Of a stretch of 64,000 nucleotides of DNA, positions 42,747 through 50,692 are shown piece after piece. The stretch lies in assembly GCF_046244365.1 (NCBI RefSeq), contig NZ_CP176395.1, forward strand, positions 6,634,001 to 6,698,000, written 5' to 3'. Position 1 is the first letter of the stretch; each line of letters begins with the position of its first letter. The notes beneath the pieces are model-generated. The model was not told where the DNA came from and ran no database searches. It was given only the letters and a program-made list of their open reading frames with translations. A program made the position numbers and the translations under genes. The DNA comes from Paenibacillus_V sp046244365. GTDB taxonomy: Bacteria; Bacillota; Bacilli; Paenibacillales; NBRC-103111.

Positions 42747-44402
42747 TTATTTGAACGGAACCAGCTTTTTGCCGGTCGCCTCGTTCGTCTGATCGACATA
42801 AGCCTGAAATATTTTTTGGCCGTTATATTTCGTCATCAGTTCTTCCCGGTATTTTGGCCAGTTCGATGCGTCCTTGTCGTCGAAAATGACCTTCATCTGC
42901 ATCTTCGCCATTTCCTTGCGGAAGTCGCCGATGTTCATGCCTTGCGGCGGCGCCGGACTGATCGGAAGACCTTTATGCTTCGGATAGCCGTAAATCGTTT
43001 TAAGAATCGACCTGTCGCGATCGGACATGCGGGGATCGATGTATTCGAGCCCGAGAACGTCCGGCGTTACCCGCATAAAAAAGCTGTATAGGCCGTCGAG
43101 GAAGTTGCCGTTTTTGGCGATATCCCGCTCGTACGCTTCGGGAATGAGCGTAATTTTTTTGCCGTCCTTTTTGTAGTGCGTTCCCTCGATCCCGTAGTGG
43201 GTCAACAGGTAGCCCTCTTCGCTCGCCAGCCAGTCGAGAATGTCGATGACGCGCTGAATTTTCTCCGGATTTTTGTCTGCCACCGCTTTCGGGAACATGA
43301 ACGGCGCGGCGTTGCCCGGCCCGTTCTCGGAACCGATATACGGGGTATTGAACGGAAAAATCGGCAGCCATTCCGCCTTCGGATTGAGCGCTTTCGTCTT
43401 GCTCTGCACGCTATTCGGATCGCTGTCAAGCGCGAAATTGCGGTCGCCGCTCGAGTAAATGACGCCGATTTTGCCCTGAATCGCCTTGTCGATATGAGAC
43501 GGCGATTTGCCGACAAACCAGTCGGGATCGACGATTCCTTCCTTTATCATATCTTTCACGCCCTGCAGCACCTCTTGCATCTTCGGGCTCGTTACATTGT
43601 CGCTGAATTCGTCGCCGGTTATCTGAAAGCTTCCCGCGAGTCCTTGCTGTAGCAATTGCGGGAAATCCATCGGCAATCTGTCGCCGCCGGCAGCCGCGGA
43701 GAAGCCGTACGTATCCTTTTTGCCGTTGCCGTCCGGGTCGTCGTTCGTAAACTTGCGCATAGCCTGAAGCAGCTCGTCGTACGTTTTCGGCGGAGTCAAA
43801 CCGAATTTGTCGAGCCAATCTTTGCGGATGTAATACGAAACCGGCATATTCCGTTCCCAAGGGATCGGGGCGCGGCCGAATACGGCGCCTTTCAGCTGGT
43901 AGCTCTTTACTTCGTCCTGCTGAATGACTTTAAAGTAGTTAGGCATCCTCTGCGGCGTCAAATAGGAGCTCAGGTCGGCGACGAGGCCGTCGTTCACATA
44001 TTTTTGCGATACGCCCGCATCGGCAATGAAAAAGTCGGGCAGATCGCCTCCGGCCAGCATCACGTTCAGCTTGTTGTTGAAATCGGCCCCGTACGTCATA
44101 TAATCGATTTTTAAGTCCACATTGAATTTCTCTTCGATTTTCTTCTTCACGAAATCGTTCGCGGCCGGCGGCAGCGCCGTCTTGCTGTCAAATACGTAAA
44201 GCATGAACTTTAAGCCAAGCTTCTGCGCGTACTTCGTATTGGCCGCTTGCGTTTCTTTCGGACTTTGCGATGGGGGCGCCGACGATGACGGCGAAGACGT
44301 GCTTCCTTCCTTTCCTCCGGCAGAGCAAGCGCTTGCAAGTAGCGATATGGCCAGCAGTGCGAAACCGGCAGCCTTCGGTTTGGCGAAAGTAAAATGTTTC
44401 AC
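42747..44402 (-). CDS. Extracellular solute-binding lipoprotein (CUT1)
   Basis: A 551-residue lipoprotein starting at GTG 44402 behind AAGGGGA. Lipobox LLASACSA gives the lipid-modified Cys at about residue 26, followed by a Ser/Pro-rich spacer. The mature protein is of the LipO/YtcQ class (KLNVMLAGGDLPDFFIADAG; VSYYIRKDWLDKFGLTPPKT). It heads module 3 and has a promoter at 44576-44605 with an inverted repeat just downstream. Its fold family is the same as the ligand-like half of the divergent regulator at 44815. Confidence 0.93.
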   Translation of the reverse strand: MKHFTFAKPKAAGFALLAISLLASACSAGGKEGSTSSPSSSAPPSQSPKETQAANTKYAQKLGLKFMLYVFDSKTALPPAANDFVKKKIEEKFNVDLKIDYMTYGADFNNKLNVMLAGGDLPDFFIADAGVSQKYVNDGLVADLSSYLTPQRMPNYFKVIQQDEVKSYQLKGAVFGRAPIPWERNMPVSYYIRKDWLDKFGLTPPKTYDELLQAMRKFTNDDPDGNGKKDTYGFSAAAGGDRLPMDFPQLLQQGLAGSFQITGDEFSDNVTSPKMQEVLQGVKDMIKEGIVDPDWFVGKSPSHIDKAIQGKIGVIYSSGDRNFALDSDPNSVQSKTKALNPKAEWLPIFPFNTPYIGSENGPGNAAPFMFPKAVADKNPEKIQRVIDILDWLASEEGYLLTHYGIEGTHYKKDGKKITLIPEAYERDIAKNGNFLDGLYSFFMRVTPDVLGLEYIDPRMSDRDRSILKTIYGYPKHKGLPISPAPPQGMNIGDFRKEMAKMQMKVIFDDKDASNWPKYREELMTKYNGQKIFQAYVDQTNEATGKKLVPFK

Positions 44403-44531
44403 GGAAAAATCCCCTTTTCAGCAAATATGTACACAACATAAGTACAAGAAAAATAAGAAGTGATTCTTACCTACTTCCCCTTGCGACCTCCTGTTCCGCA
44501 TTAATATGATCCGCATTTTGTTTTCCCTTCC

Positions 44532-44567
44532 ATACAAGAAACGCTTAATCATGTTCATATCTTGTAT
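44532..44567. promoter_or_regulatory. Inverted repeat ATACAAGA-N20-TCTTGTAT (operator candidate)
   Basis: Perfect 8-base arms at 44532-44539 and 44560-44567, about two DNA turns apart on the same face. They lie at and just past the predicted start of the module 3 transcript. A third related half-site, GTACAAGA, is at 44442-44449. Spacing and place suit repression by the adjacent GntR-type regulator. Confidence 0.55.
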
Positions 44568-44575
44568 TTATTATC

Positions 44576-44605
44576 ATGATAACGGATACATTTGAATGTA
44601 GTCAA
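44576..44605 (-). promoter_or_regulatory. SigA-type promoter of module 3
   Basis: On the minus strand TTGACT (44600-44605), an 18-base spacer and TATCAT (44576-44581). The predicted start lies at about 44569, inside the inverted repeat at 44532-44567. Confidence 0.6.
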
Positions 44606-44690
44606 TACATGTTTTTCTTTATTTTAAGCTACTTCGTTTCCATATCGTACTTTACTTGTCTTTATCTTTTCAATCAGCAACAACCCGCGC

Positions 44691-44726
44691 ATGACAAACC
44701 GTTCATATATCGGTATAATATAACCG
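44691..44726 (+). promoter_or_regulatory. Promoter of the GntR-type regulator with a palindrome over the -10 box
   Basis: ATGACA (44691-44696), a 17-base spacer and a consensus TATAAT (44714-44719). The -10 box is embedded in CGGTATAATATAACCG (44711-44726), whose CGGT/ACCG ends are inverted repeats. A protein bound there would block the promoter, so autoregulation is possible. Confidence 0.6.
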
Positions 44727-44814
44727 TATTGGGCCGCTATTTCTTCGATATTGCACAATAAATATAAACCTGATATGCACAATGATTCATTGGAATATTG
44801 CAGAGGTGAATAAT

Positions 44815-46191
44815 ATGACCGAAAAACCGAAACGGACGACGTTTCGCAACCGAATGGAAGAAATGGCCGCTTCGCTGCGGGAAGATATTATTACGGGTCG
44901 ACGAACGGCCGGAGACTATCTGCCCTCGGAATCATCTCTGGCCGAGCAGTTTCAATTAAGCCGCAATTCGATCCGCAAGGCACTCGAGCAGCTTGTTTCC
45001 GAAGGATATGTCGAAAAGGTGCCGCGAAAAGGCAACCGAATCGTCGGACCGGACAGGAACAATGTCGTAACGCTGCGCTTCGGCTATTATCCTTCGCTTG
45101 TCGAAGAGGCTGACATTCTGACGCTCGTCGATCTTTTTCAGAAAAAATATCCGCATATTGCCGTTGATCCGCTTCCGATGCCGCACTCGCATCAGCATTT
45201 GACCATTCGCGACTTTCTGCAAAACGATCTGGTAGACGTGCTGACGGTCAACGTTGACAATTTCACGTTCGTTTTCAACCCTGGCGAACAAGCGCAGATG
45301 CTGGAACCATTGGAAGGTACCTACGACTTGTATCCGTATTTAACGAAGCCTTTTATGCACGGTGATGCGACCTACGTGCAGCCGCTCATTTTCTCGCCGA
45401 TCATTCTGTGCTACAACAAGGATCATTTTGCGGAGAAGGAATTGTCGGAGCCCGACAGTAGCTGGAACTGGGACGATCTGCTTAAAGCGACCAGCTTGCT
45501 TGCCGACGGCAAAGAAAGGTTCGGCTTCGGCTTTCACTTGTTTTCCGACAACCGCTGGCCGATTTTCCTTCTCCAAAGCGGCATCAGGCTGGAGCGGGAC
45601 GAATCGGGAAAGTACGACCTGGCGAACGAAAAGCTGCTCGAAGGTATGCGCCTCAGCAAGAAGGTAATTGAAAACGAGGGAACGTTCCCGTACTTTCTGT
45701 GCGAGAACGACACGGAAGCGGAAAAGTTTTTCCTGCAGCGGAAAATTTCTATGGTGATGTCCAGCTATTTTCGTTTGAATATGATCAAAAACGCGGACAT
45801 CGACTTCGATATCGCAACGCTGCCGCACGGCGAGCAGCCGAGCACATTGCTGATCATCATCGGTCTCGCCATCAGCAAGCAATCGAAGCAAAAGCTGGCA
45901 GCCCAAACGTTCATCGACTTTATGTTGTCGTACGAAGCACAGCTGCATATCCGGCTTAGCCGGCTCAGCATTCCGGCGCTTAAAAAAGCTGCCGAATACA
46001 AAACTTCGGACAACCCTCCCATGCCTTCGCGGTTTCATCTTTACCGGGAAATTTCCCCGACGTTCCGGCTGCATACCGATCTGAATATCCACTTCACGCA
46101 GCTGGACAGGATACGCAAGGAACTCAAGCTATACTGGTCCGATCTGAGCGATCTCGATACCGTCCGCCGCAAGCTGGAAGAGGAACTGTAA
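44815..46191 (+). CDS. GntR winged-helix regulator fused to a solute-binding-protein domain
   Basis: A 458-residue protein from ATG 44815 with GAGGTGA upstream; an in-frame ATG at 44782 has no ribosome site. Residues 12-77 are a GntR winged helix-turn-helix (GDYLPSESSLAEQFQLSRNS; LEQLVSEGYVEKVPRKGNRI). Residues 85-390 match a family-1 ABC solute-binding protein (LVDLFQKKYPHIAVDPLPMP; ILCYNKDHFAEKELSEPDSS; TFIDFMLSYEAQL), but there is no signal peptide or lipobox, so the domain is cytoplasmic. It should sense the imported sugar and control module 3, from which it diverges. GntR proteins usually carry FadR, HutC, MocR or LacI-type effector domains; a type-II binding-protein fold is rare in my knowledge. 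Confidence 0.88.
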   Translation: MTEKPKRTTFRNRMEEMAASLREDIITGRRTAGDYLPSESSLAEQFQLSRNSIRKALEQLVSEGYVEKVPRKGNRIVGPDRNNVVTLRFGYYPSLVEEADILTLVDLFQKKYPHIAVDPLPMPHSHQHLTIRDFLQNDLVDVLTVNVDNFTFVFNPGEQAQMLEPLEGTYDLYPYLTKPFMHGDATYVQPLIFSPIILCYNKDHFAEKELSEPDSSWNWDDLLKATSLLADGKERFGFGFHLFSDNRWPIFLLQSGIRLERDESGKYDLANEKLLEGMRLSKKVIENEGTFPYFLCENDTEAEKFFLQRKISMVMSSYFRLNMIKNADIDFDIATLPHGEQPSTLLIIIGLAISKQSKQKLAAQTFIDFMLSYEAQLHIRLSRLSIPALKKAAEYKTSDNPPMPSRFHLYREISPTFRLHTDLNIHFTQLDRIRKELKLYWSDLSDLDTVRRKLEEEL

Positions 46192-46212
46192 CGAAAATGA
46201 CCGATAAACTCC

Positions 46213-46256
46213 AAAAAACGCCGGATCCGTATCACATCACGGACCGACGTTTTTTT
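46213..46256. terminator. Bidirectional terminator
   Basis: A GC-rich stem flanked by an A-run (46213-46218) and a T-run (46250-46256) lies between the convergent regulator and pdaA genes, and can terminate both. Confidence 0.8.
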
Positions 46257-46257
46257 G

Positions 46258-47061
46258 TTACAGAGCACCCGGAATTTCGTTCTCCGGCCTGATCTCTTTC
46301 AATTGATGCAAGCTGTAAAACTCGTAGCCCTGCTTCCGCGCGCCGTCGATAATCCGGCCGAGCGCTTCCGCATTGTCCCGCGAGATCGAGTGCAGCAGCA
46401 TGACCGCTCCCGGGTGCAGCTGGCTCATCACTTTCTCGTAAGCATATTGGGCGCCTTTCTGGGCGTTAACGTCCCAATCCATATAAGCTAACGACCAGAA
46501 CACGTTCGTATAACCCATATTTTTGGTTACGGCCAGCGTCCGCTCGCTGAAAATACCGCGAGGAGGGCGAAGAAACGTCATATCCGGCTGCCCGGTAACC
46601 CGAAGCGCCGCTTCTTTGACCTTATCCAGCTCTTCCTTGATTTTGGCATCGGAAATGGTCGTCATATCCGGATGGCTCCACGAGTGGTTGCCGATAATAT
46701 GCCCTTCCGCCGTCATCCGCTTCAACAGCTCCGGCTGCTCCCGCACGAATTGCCCCGTGACGAAGAACGCAGCCGGCACCTTTTTCTCCTTCAAGGTGTC
46801 CAAAATACGCGGCGAAAATCCGTTTTCGTAGCCGTTATCGAAGGTCAGGTAGAGCGCTTTGCTGCCCGTATCGCCGAGAAATACCGCGCCATGCTTATCG
46901 ATAATATCCTTGAAGCCTTCTTCATTGATCGAAGGAAGCTGGCCGTTCCTGCTCTTCTTGAACCCGAAATGGTAAGGCCCCCGATCCTGCGCGGAAACGG
47001 TAAAAGCGAGCGCCAGCGACAGAACGAGAACCGGCAACAATACTATCCGCAAACGTTTCAA
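46258..47061 (-). CDS. pdaA: Delta-lactam-biosynthetic polysaccharide deacetylase PdaA
   Basis: A 267-residue exported deacetylase of the NodB fold. I favour TTG 47061, which gives MKRLRIVLLPVLVLSLALAF as a clean signal peptide and has AAGGAG upstream; an ATG at 47085 lacks a ribosome site. The PdaA hallmark LTFDNGYENG replaces the usual TFDDGP, followed by GNHSWSHPDM (metal His pair), RPPRGIFSERTL and MLLHSISRDN. PdaA removes the N-acetyl group of muramic acid in spore cortex so that muramic-delta-lactam forms, which germination lytic enzymes need. It stands alone between the regulator and bioC. Confidence 0.93.
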   Translation of the reverse strand: MKRLRIVLLPVLVLSLALAFTVSAQDRGPYHFGFKKSRNGQLPSINEEGFKDIIDKHGAVFLGDTGSKALYLTFDNGYENGFSPRILDTLKEKKVPAAFFVTGQFVREQPELLKRMTAEGHIIGNHSWSHPDMTTISDAKIKEELDKVKEAALRVTGQPDMTFLRPPRGIFSERTLAVTKNMGYTNVFWSLAYMDWDVNAQKGAQYAYEKVMSQLHPGAVMLLHSISRDNAEALGRIIDGARKQGYEFYSLHQLKEIRPENEIPGAL

Positions 47062-47164
47062 CCTTACATACACTCCTTGCCGCATAGGGTTTGCGCGAGC
47101 CGGACGCTCGCTGTCTTGTTGTATTTTTCCACATGAGGCAACGAATTATGTACCGGGCGACGAT

Positions 47165-48004
47165 TCAATTGCGGTATCCCGATATTTCAATCGTTTCGTA
47201 CGTGGCATACACGCCTGCCGCCGACTTGAATCGGCGATCGTAACGATCCATCACTTCGAGCAACAGTCTTCTGGCTGCGCCGATGCTCTCGCTGCTTTCG
47301 CTGTAGCTCGCGCCGACGGCTTTGATCGAACGAAGGAAGCTGCGGCAATCGTCGAAATGCCAGGTTTCGCACCGGGCATGGACGGCAACGTCGCGCATTC
47401 CCGCAGCCAGCAGGAACGCTTCCCATTCTCCGGCTTCGCGGAGCGGCAAGCTGTGACGGCGCTGCGGCATTTGCCTTTCGTCCTCGACTTCCCGAAAGAG
47501 CGCGTTCAGCTCCCGGAACGTCTGCGGCCCGAAGGTCGACGCAAGGAGACGTCCGCCCGGCCTCAGACAGCCGGCCAATGCTCGAATCGTATCCGAGGGG
47601 TGCTTGAACCACTGGAAGGCCGCATTCGAGACGACCAAATCGAATCCGGACGGATCCGGCCACTCCATCGTTTCCGCGTCGCCTGCAATGAAGCGGACAC
47701 GCGATCCCGGAGCCAGATTCTCTTGTGCCGTGCGAATCATCTGCTCGGCGATATCCACTGCGGTAATCGCCGACTCAGGCGACTTCTCAAGCAGCAGCCG
47801 CGTCAGCAAGCCGGTTCCGCAGCCTATTTCGAGGATATCGCTCCAAGGCTTGTCCGATCCTGCTTCAGGGCATATGGCGTAGCCCGCGCTAGGGTTGAAT
47901 GCCTTCGCCGCAAGCCGCTCCGCCATCCTTTTCTGAACGGAAGCATGCTCTTCATAAACGCCGGATGCCCGGTTGAACTGCTTGGCCACAACCGGATTCA
48001 GCAT
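47165..48004 (-). CDS. bioC: Malonyl-ACP O-methyltransferase BioC
   Basis: A 279-residue cytoplasmic SAM-dependent methyltransferase. The SAM site ILEIGCGTGLLTRLLLEK, SAITAVDIAEQMI and DLVVSNAAFQWF are characteristic of BioC. It methylates the malonyl-ACP carboxyl group so the fatty-acid cycle can build pimeloyl-ACP methyl ester. Its ATG overlaps the end of the hydrolase gene by seven bases, without a clear ribosome site of its own, which implies translational coupling. It is last in the bio operon. Confidence 0.92.
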   Translation of the reverse strand: MLNPVVAKQFNRASGVYEEHASVQKRMAERLAAKAFNPSAGYAICPEAGSDKPWSDILEIGCGTGLLTRLLLEKSPESAITAVDIAEQMIRTAQENLAPGSRVRFIAGDAETMEWPDPSGFDLVVSNAAFQWFKHPSDTIRALAGCLRPGGRLLASTFGPQTFRELNALFREVEDERQMPQRRHSLPLREAGEWEAFLLAAGMRDVAVHARCETWHFDDCRSFLRSIKAVGASYSESSESIGAARRLLLEVMDRYDRRFKSAAGVYATYETIEISGYRN

Positions 48005-48801
48005 AGACGGTCACGCATCCATTCATAAAAGCGGTCCGGCTCCGTCCAGAAAGGCAGATGGCCGGCATGCTTCCAGCATGTGAACTCGCAGTACGGCATG
48101 CTCCCCGCAAGCTGCTCGGCACCTTCGGGCGGGCAAACAACGTCCTCCCCGCCTGTCAGCAAATGGACCGGTATCCGCAGCCGATCCAGAGACGGGTAAA
48201 TGTCAAATGCGCTTAAATAAGCAAGTCCGGCAATAAGCGCGGCTGGGGAGACGAAACGCTTGTTGGAGGCATCCCTCCACGCATCGAGGAATCCGGCCGC
48301 GGACTCCGTATGCGAAAACATACGCCCATCGAAATCTCTAAGCATGTCCTCAGTATCGTGTGCGGTTGCGGATAGCCGGTCACGCTCCAGCCGCTTGACC
48401 ATCCGATCGACGATCCGCCGGTCCCAGCCGTAAGGACAATCGGCAGACCGGACGAATGCTCCCGTTCCGCCGACGGCAACGACCGCAATGGCTTCGTCCG
48501 GATGGCGAAGCGCCAGTTCCAGAGCGACCATAGCTCCGAGCGACCAGCCGATCAGCACGACAGGCTTTCGCTTTAACCGGAGGAAGGCCGCCTCCGCGCT
48601 CGCGAAGACATCGCTTGCCGTGTGGCAATCCGTGAAATCGATTATCACGTGCTCATGATCCGGCCAACGCTTCGCCTGAGCTTCCCATACGTTCTTCTCC
48701 GCCGACCAGCCCGATAACCATAGAAACGAGCAGTCCCGCTTGATTCCCTTCAAACGAATTCCCTTCTCCTCTCGAATGCTTCGAACGAAGCTTTCCTGCA
48801 T
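47998..48801 (-). CDS. bioH: Pimeloyl-ACP methyl ester esterase, BioH-like
   Basis: A 267-residue alpha/beta hydrolase. The nucleophile elbow is GWSLGAM (Ser87), the acid is the Asp in LTGGEDVVCPPEG, and the His is in KHAGHLPFWTEPDRF. BioH removes the methyl ester that BioC added, ending pimeloyl chain growth. The family assignment rests on the fold plus place: the start ATG directly follows the bioF stop (TGAATG, with GAGGTGATC inside bioF) and bioC overlaps its end. Other esterases (BioG, BioV type) can fill the same role, so the letter is less sure than the function. Confidence 0.8.
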   Translation of the reverse strand: MQESFVRSIREEKGIRLKGIKRDCSFLWLSGWSAEKNVWEAQAKRWPDHEHVIIDFTDCHTASDVFASAEAAFLRLKRKPVVLIGWSLGAMVALELALRHPDEAIAVVAVGGTGAFVRSADCPYGWDRRIVDRMVKRLERDRLSATAHDTEDMLRDFDGRMFSHTESAAGFLDAWRDASNKRFVSPAALIAGLAYLSAFDIYPSLDRLRIPVHLLTGGEDVVCPPEGAEQLAGSMPYCEFTCWKHAGHLPFWTEPDRFYEWMRDRLC

Positions 48802-49986
48802 TCAGATCACCTCCAGCTGTTTGCCGATATCGGCAATCGCCGGCAGCGCCCGCTCCAGATCGGCATCTTCATGGGCCGCCGTTACGGTGAAACGGATGCG
48901 GGACGTCCCGCCCGGCACCGTAGGCGGGCGGATGGCGACGGCCATAATGCCGCTCTCGGACAGCATGCGGCTGAACGCGAGCGTTCTCTGTTCATCCCCT
49001 ACGAGAAGCGGCACGATCGGCGTTTCCGAGCCTCCCGTATCGAAGCCGTATGCACATAAGCCGGCGCGGAATCGGGCGCTTTTCGCCAAGACGTCTTTGC
49101 GCAAATCGTCCCTATGCTCTACCAGCTCGAGCGCCTGACGAATGCCCCCGATAACCGCTGGCGGAAGCGCCGTCGAAAAGATGAAGCTTCGGCACGTTTG
49201 GATGAGATACCGGATCCACTCCCGGCTTCCTGTCACATACGCCCCGTACACGCCGAACGCTTTGCTGAAAGTACCCATGTGCAGATCCACGCCCCCCTCC
49301 AGCCCCAAATGGTGCGCAATCCCTTGTCCATGCGGTCCGTACACGCCGCTCCCGTGCGCTTCGTCAACCATGAGTGCGGCGCCGTATTTTTCTTTCAGCG
49401 ACACGATATCGCGGAGAGGCGCGATATCGCCGTCCATGCTGAACACCGTATCGGTGACGATCAGCTTGCGTTTGACGCCTTTGCGGTCCGCTTGACGGAG
49501 CAGCGACTCCAGATGGTCCATATCCCCGTGCCGGTAGCGAAAATGGTTCGCTCCGCTCAGACGGATGCCGTCCACGATGCTCGCGTGATTGTACCGGTCG
49601 CTAAACGCCGCGTCATGCCGTCCGAGCAAGGCCGGCAAAATCCCTACGTTCGCCATATAACCGTTCGCCATCACCAGTGCGGACTCCGCTCCCTTGAACC
49701 GGGCAATGCTTCGCTCCAAATCGTCATGCGCCAAATCGCTGCCGACGATCAGGCGAGATGCCGTCGCCCCGGCTCCGCGCTTCGCCGCCGCTCGTTCGGC
49801 CTCCATAATCGCCGGGTGTCCTGCCAACCCCAAGTAATTGTTGGAGGATAAGTTCAGTTGCGGGCGGCCTTGATGCATCAGGATGGGACGGGAAGCGTCC
49901 TCGATCGTCCGTAGCTCCCGGCGAAGTCCGGCGGACGTCAACTGGTCCATATGTTCCCGTATGGAATGAAGCCAGACGTCACTCAC
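48802..49986 (-). CDS. bioF: 8-amino-7-oxononanoate synthase BioF
   Basis: A 394-residue PLP enzyme. I take GTG 49986, eight bases after GGAGGGGAG; it overlaps the bioD stop by eight bases (GTGAGTGA). The PLP Lys is in HMGTFSKAFGVYGAYV, and LMVDEAHGSGVYGPHGQG and NYLGLAGHP are family motifs. It condenses pimeloyl-thioester with L-alanine, the first ring-assembly step of biotin synthesis. The length is typical for BioF. Glycine C-acetyltransferase is the closest relative, but the biotin neighbours decide the call. Confidence 0.95.
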   Translation of the reverse strand: MSDVWLHSIREHMDQLTSAGLRRELRTIEDASRPILMHQGRPQLNLSSNNYLGLAGHPAIMEAERAAAKRGAGATASRLIVGSDLAHDDLERSIARFKGAESALVMANGYMANVGILPALLGRHDAAFSDRYNHASIVDGIRLSGANHFRYRHGDMDHLESLLRQADRKGVKRKLIVTDTVFSMDGDIAPLRDIVSLKEKYGAALMVDEAHGSGVYGPHGQGIAHHLGLEGGVDLHMGTFSKAFGVYGAYVTGSREWIRYLIQTCRSFIFSTALPPAVIGGIRQALELVEHRDDLRKDVLAKSARFRAGLCAYGFDTGGSETPIVPLLVGDEQRTLAFSRMLSESGIMAVAIRPPTVPGGTSRIRFTVTAAHEDADLERALPAIADIGKQLEVI

Positions 49987-50692
49987 CCGCTTCACTCCCC
50001 TCCCTAAGCGGAGATAGATCGACATGACGAGCAAAGGCTGACATCAGTTCCTCCGGACCTTCCCCGCGTTCCAGCCAGGGCAAGGTGCCGAGAACCGGGA
50101 CGCCGCCGAACGCTTCGATCAGCCGCGCATTGTCCTTCACGCTAACGTCCGCCGCGGCGTCTCCGCTCCGCAAGCCGTTCAGGATGACGCCCGCGGGATG
50201 CAGTCCGAGCTGCCGCGCGGCCATTATCGTAAGGACCGTATGATTGACGGTGCCCAGACCCGGCCGCGCGACGATCAGAAGCGGGAATCCGATCGCTTTC
50301 GCCATATCCGCCACCGTCCAATCCGCGCCGAGCGGGACCATTAAACCGCCCGCTCCTTCCACCAACAGAAGATCGTATCGTTTGCTCAGCCGTATGGCCT
50401 GCTCCACGATACGCTCCGGCCGGATCGCCACGCCTTCTTGCTCCGCCGCCAAGCCTGGCGCAACGGGCTTCCGAAAGCTGTAGCCGACGATATCTTCGAT
50501 CGGATCGGCGGCGCTCGTTAGCCGTTTCAGCCGCATCCCGTCCCCGTCCGGATCGTCGGCCACATGTCCGCTTTGTACCGGCTTCATCACGCCTGCCCGT
50601 AAACCTCTAGCTTGCAGCGCTAGCGAGAGACCGGCCGTCACGACCGTTTTGCCGACCTCCGTATCGGTCGCGGTTATAAAATAGCCTCTCAT
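49979..50692 (-). CDS. bioD: Dethiobiotin synthetase BioD
   Basis: A 237-residue ATP-dependent carboxylase from ATG 50692, overlapping the bioA stop by four bases (ATGA) with GGAGGC just upstream. The P-loop reads TATDTEVGKT (Lys15) and VMKPVQSG and VEGAGGLMVPLG are diagnostic. It closes the ureido ring of dethiobiotin using CO2 and diaminopelargonate. Its position between bioA and bioF follows the usual order. Confidence 0.96.
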   Translation of the reverse strand: MRGYFITATDTEVGKTVVTAGLSLALQARGLRAGVMKPVQSGHVADDPDGDGMRLKRLTSAADPIEDIVGYSFRKPVAPGLAAEQEGVAIRPERIVEQAIRLSKRYDLLLVEGAGGLMVPLGADWTVADMAKAIGFPLLIVARPGLGTVNHTVLTIMAARQLGLHPAGVILNGLRSGDAAADVSVKDNARLIEAFGGVPVLGTLPWLERGEGPEELMSAFARHVDLSPLREGSEAGE

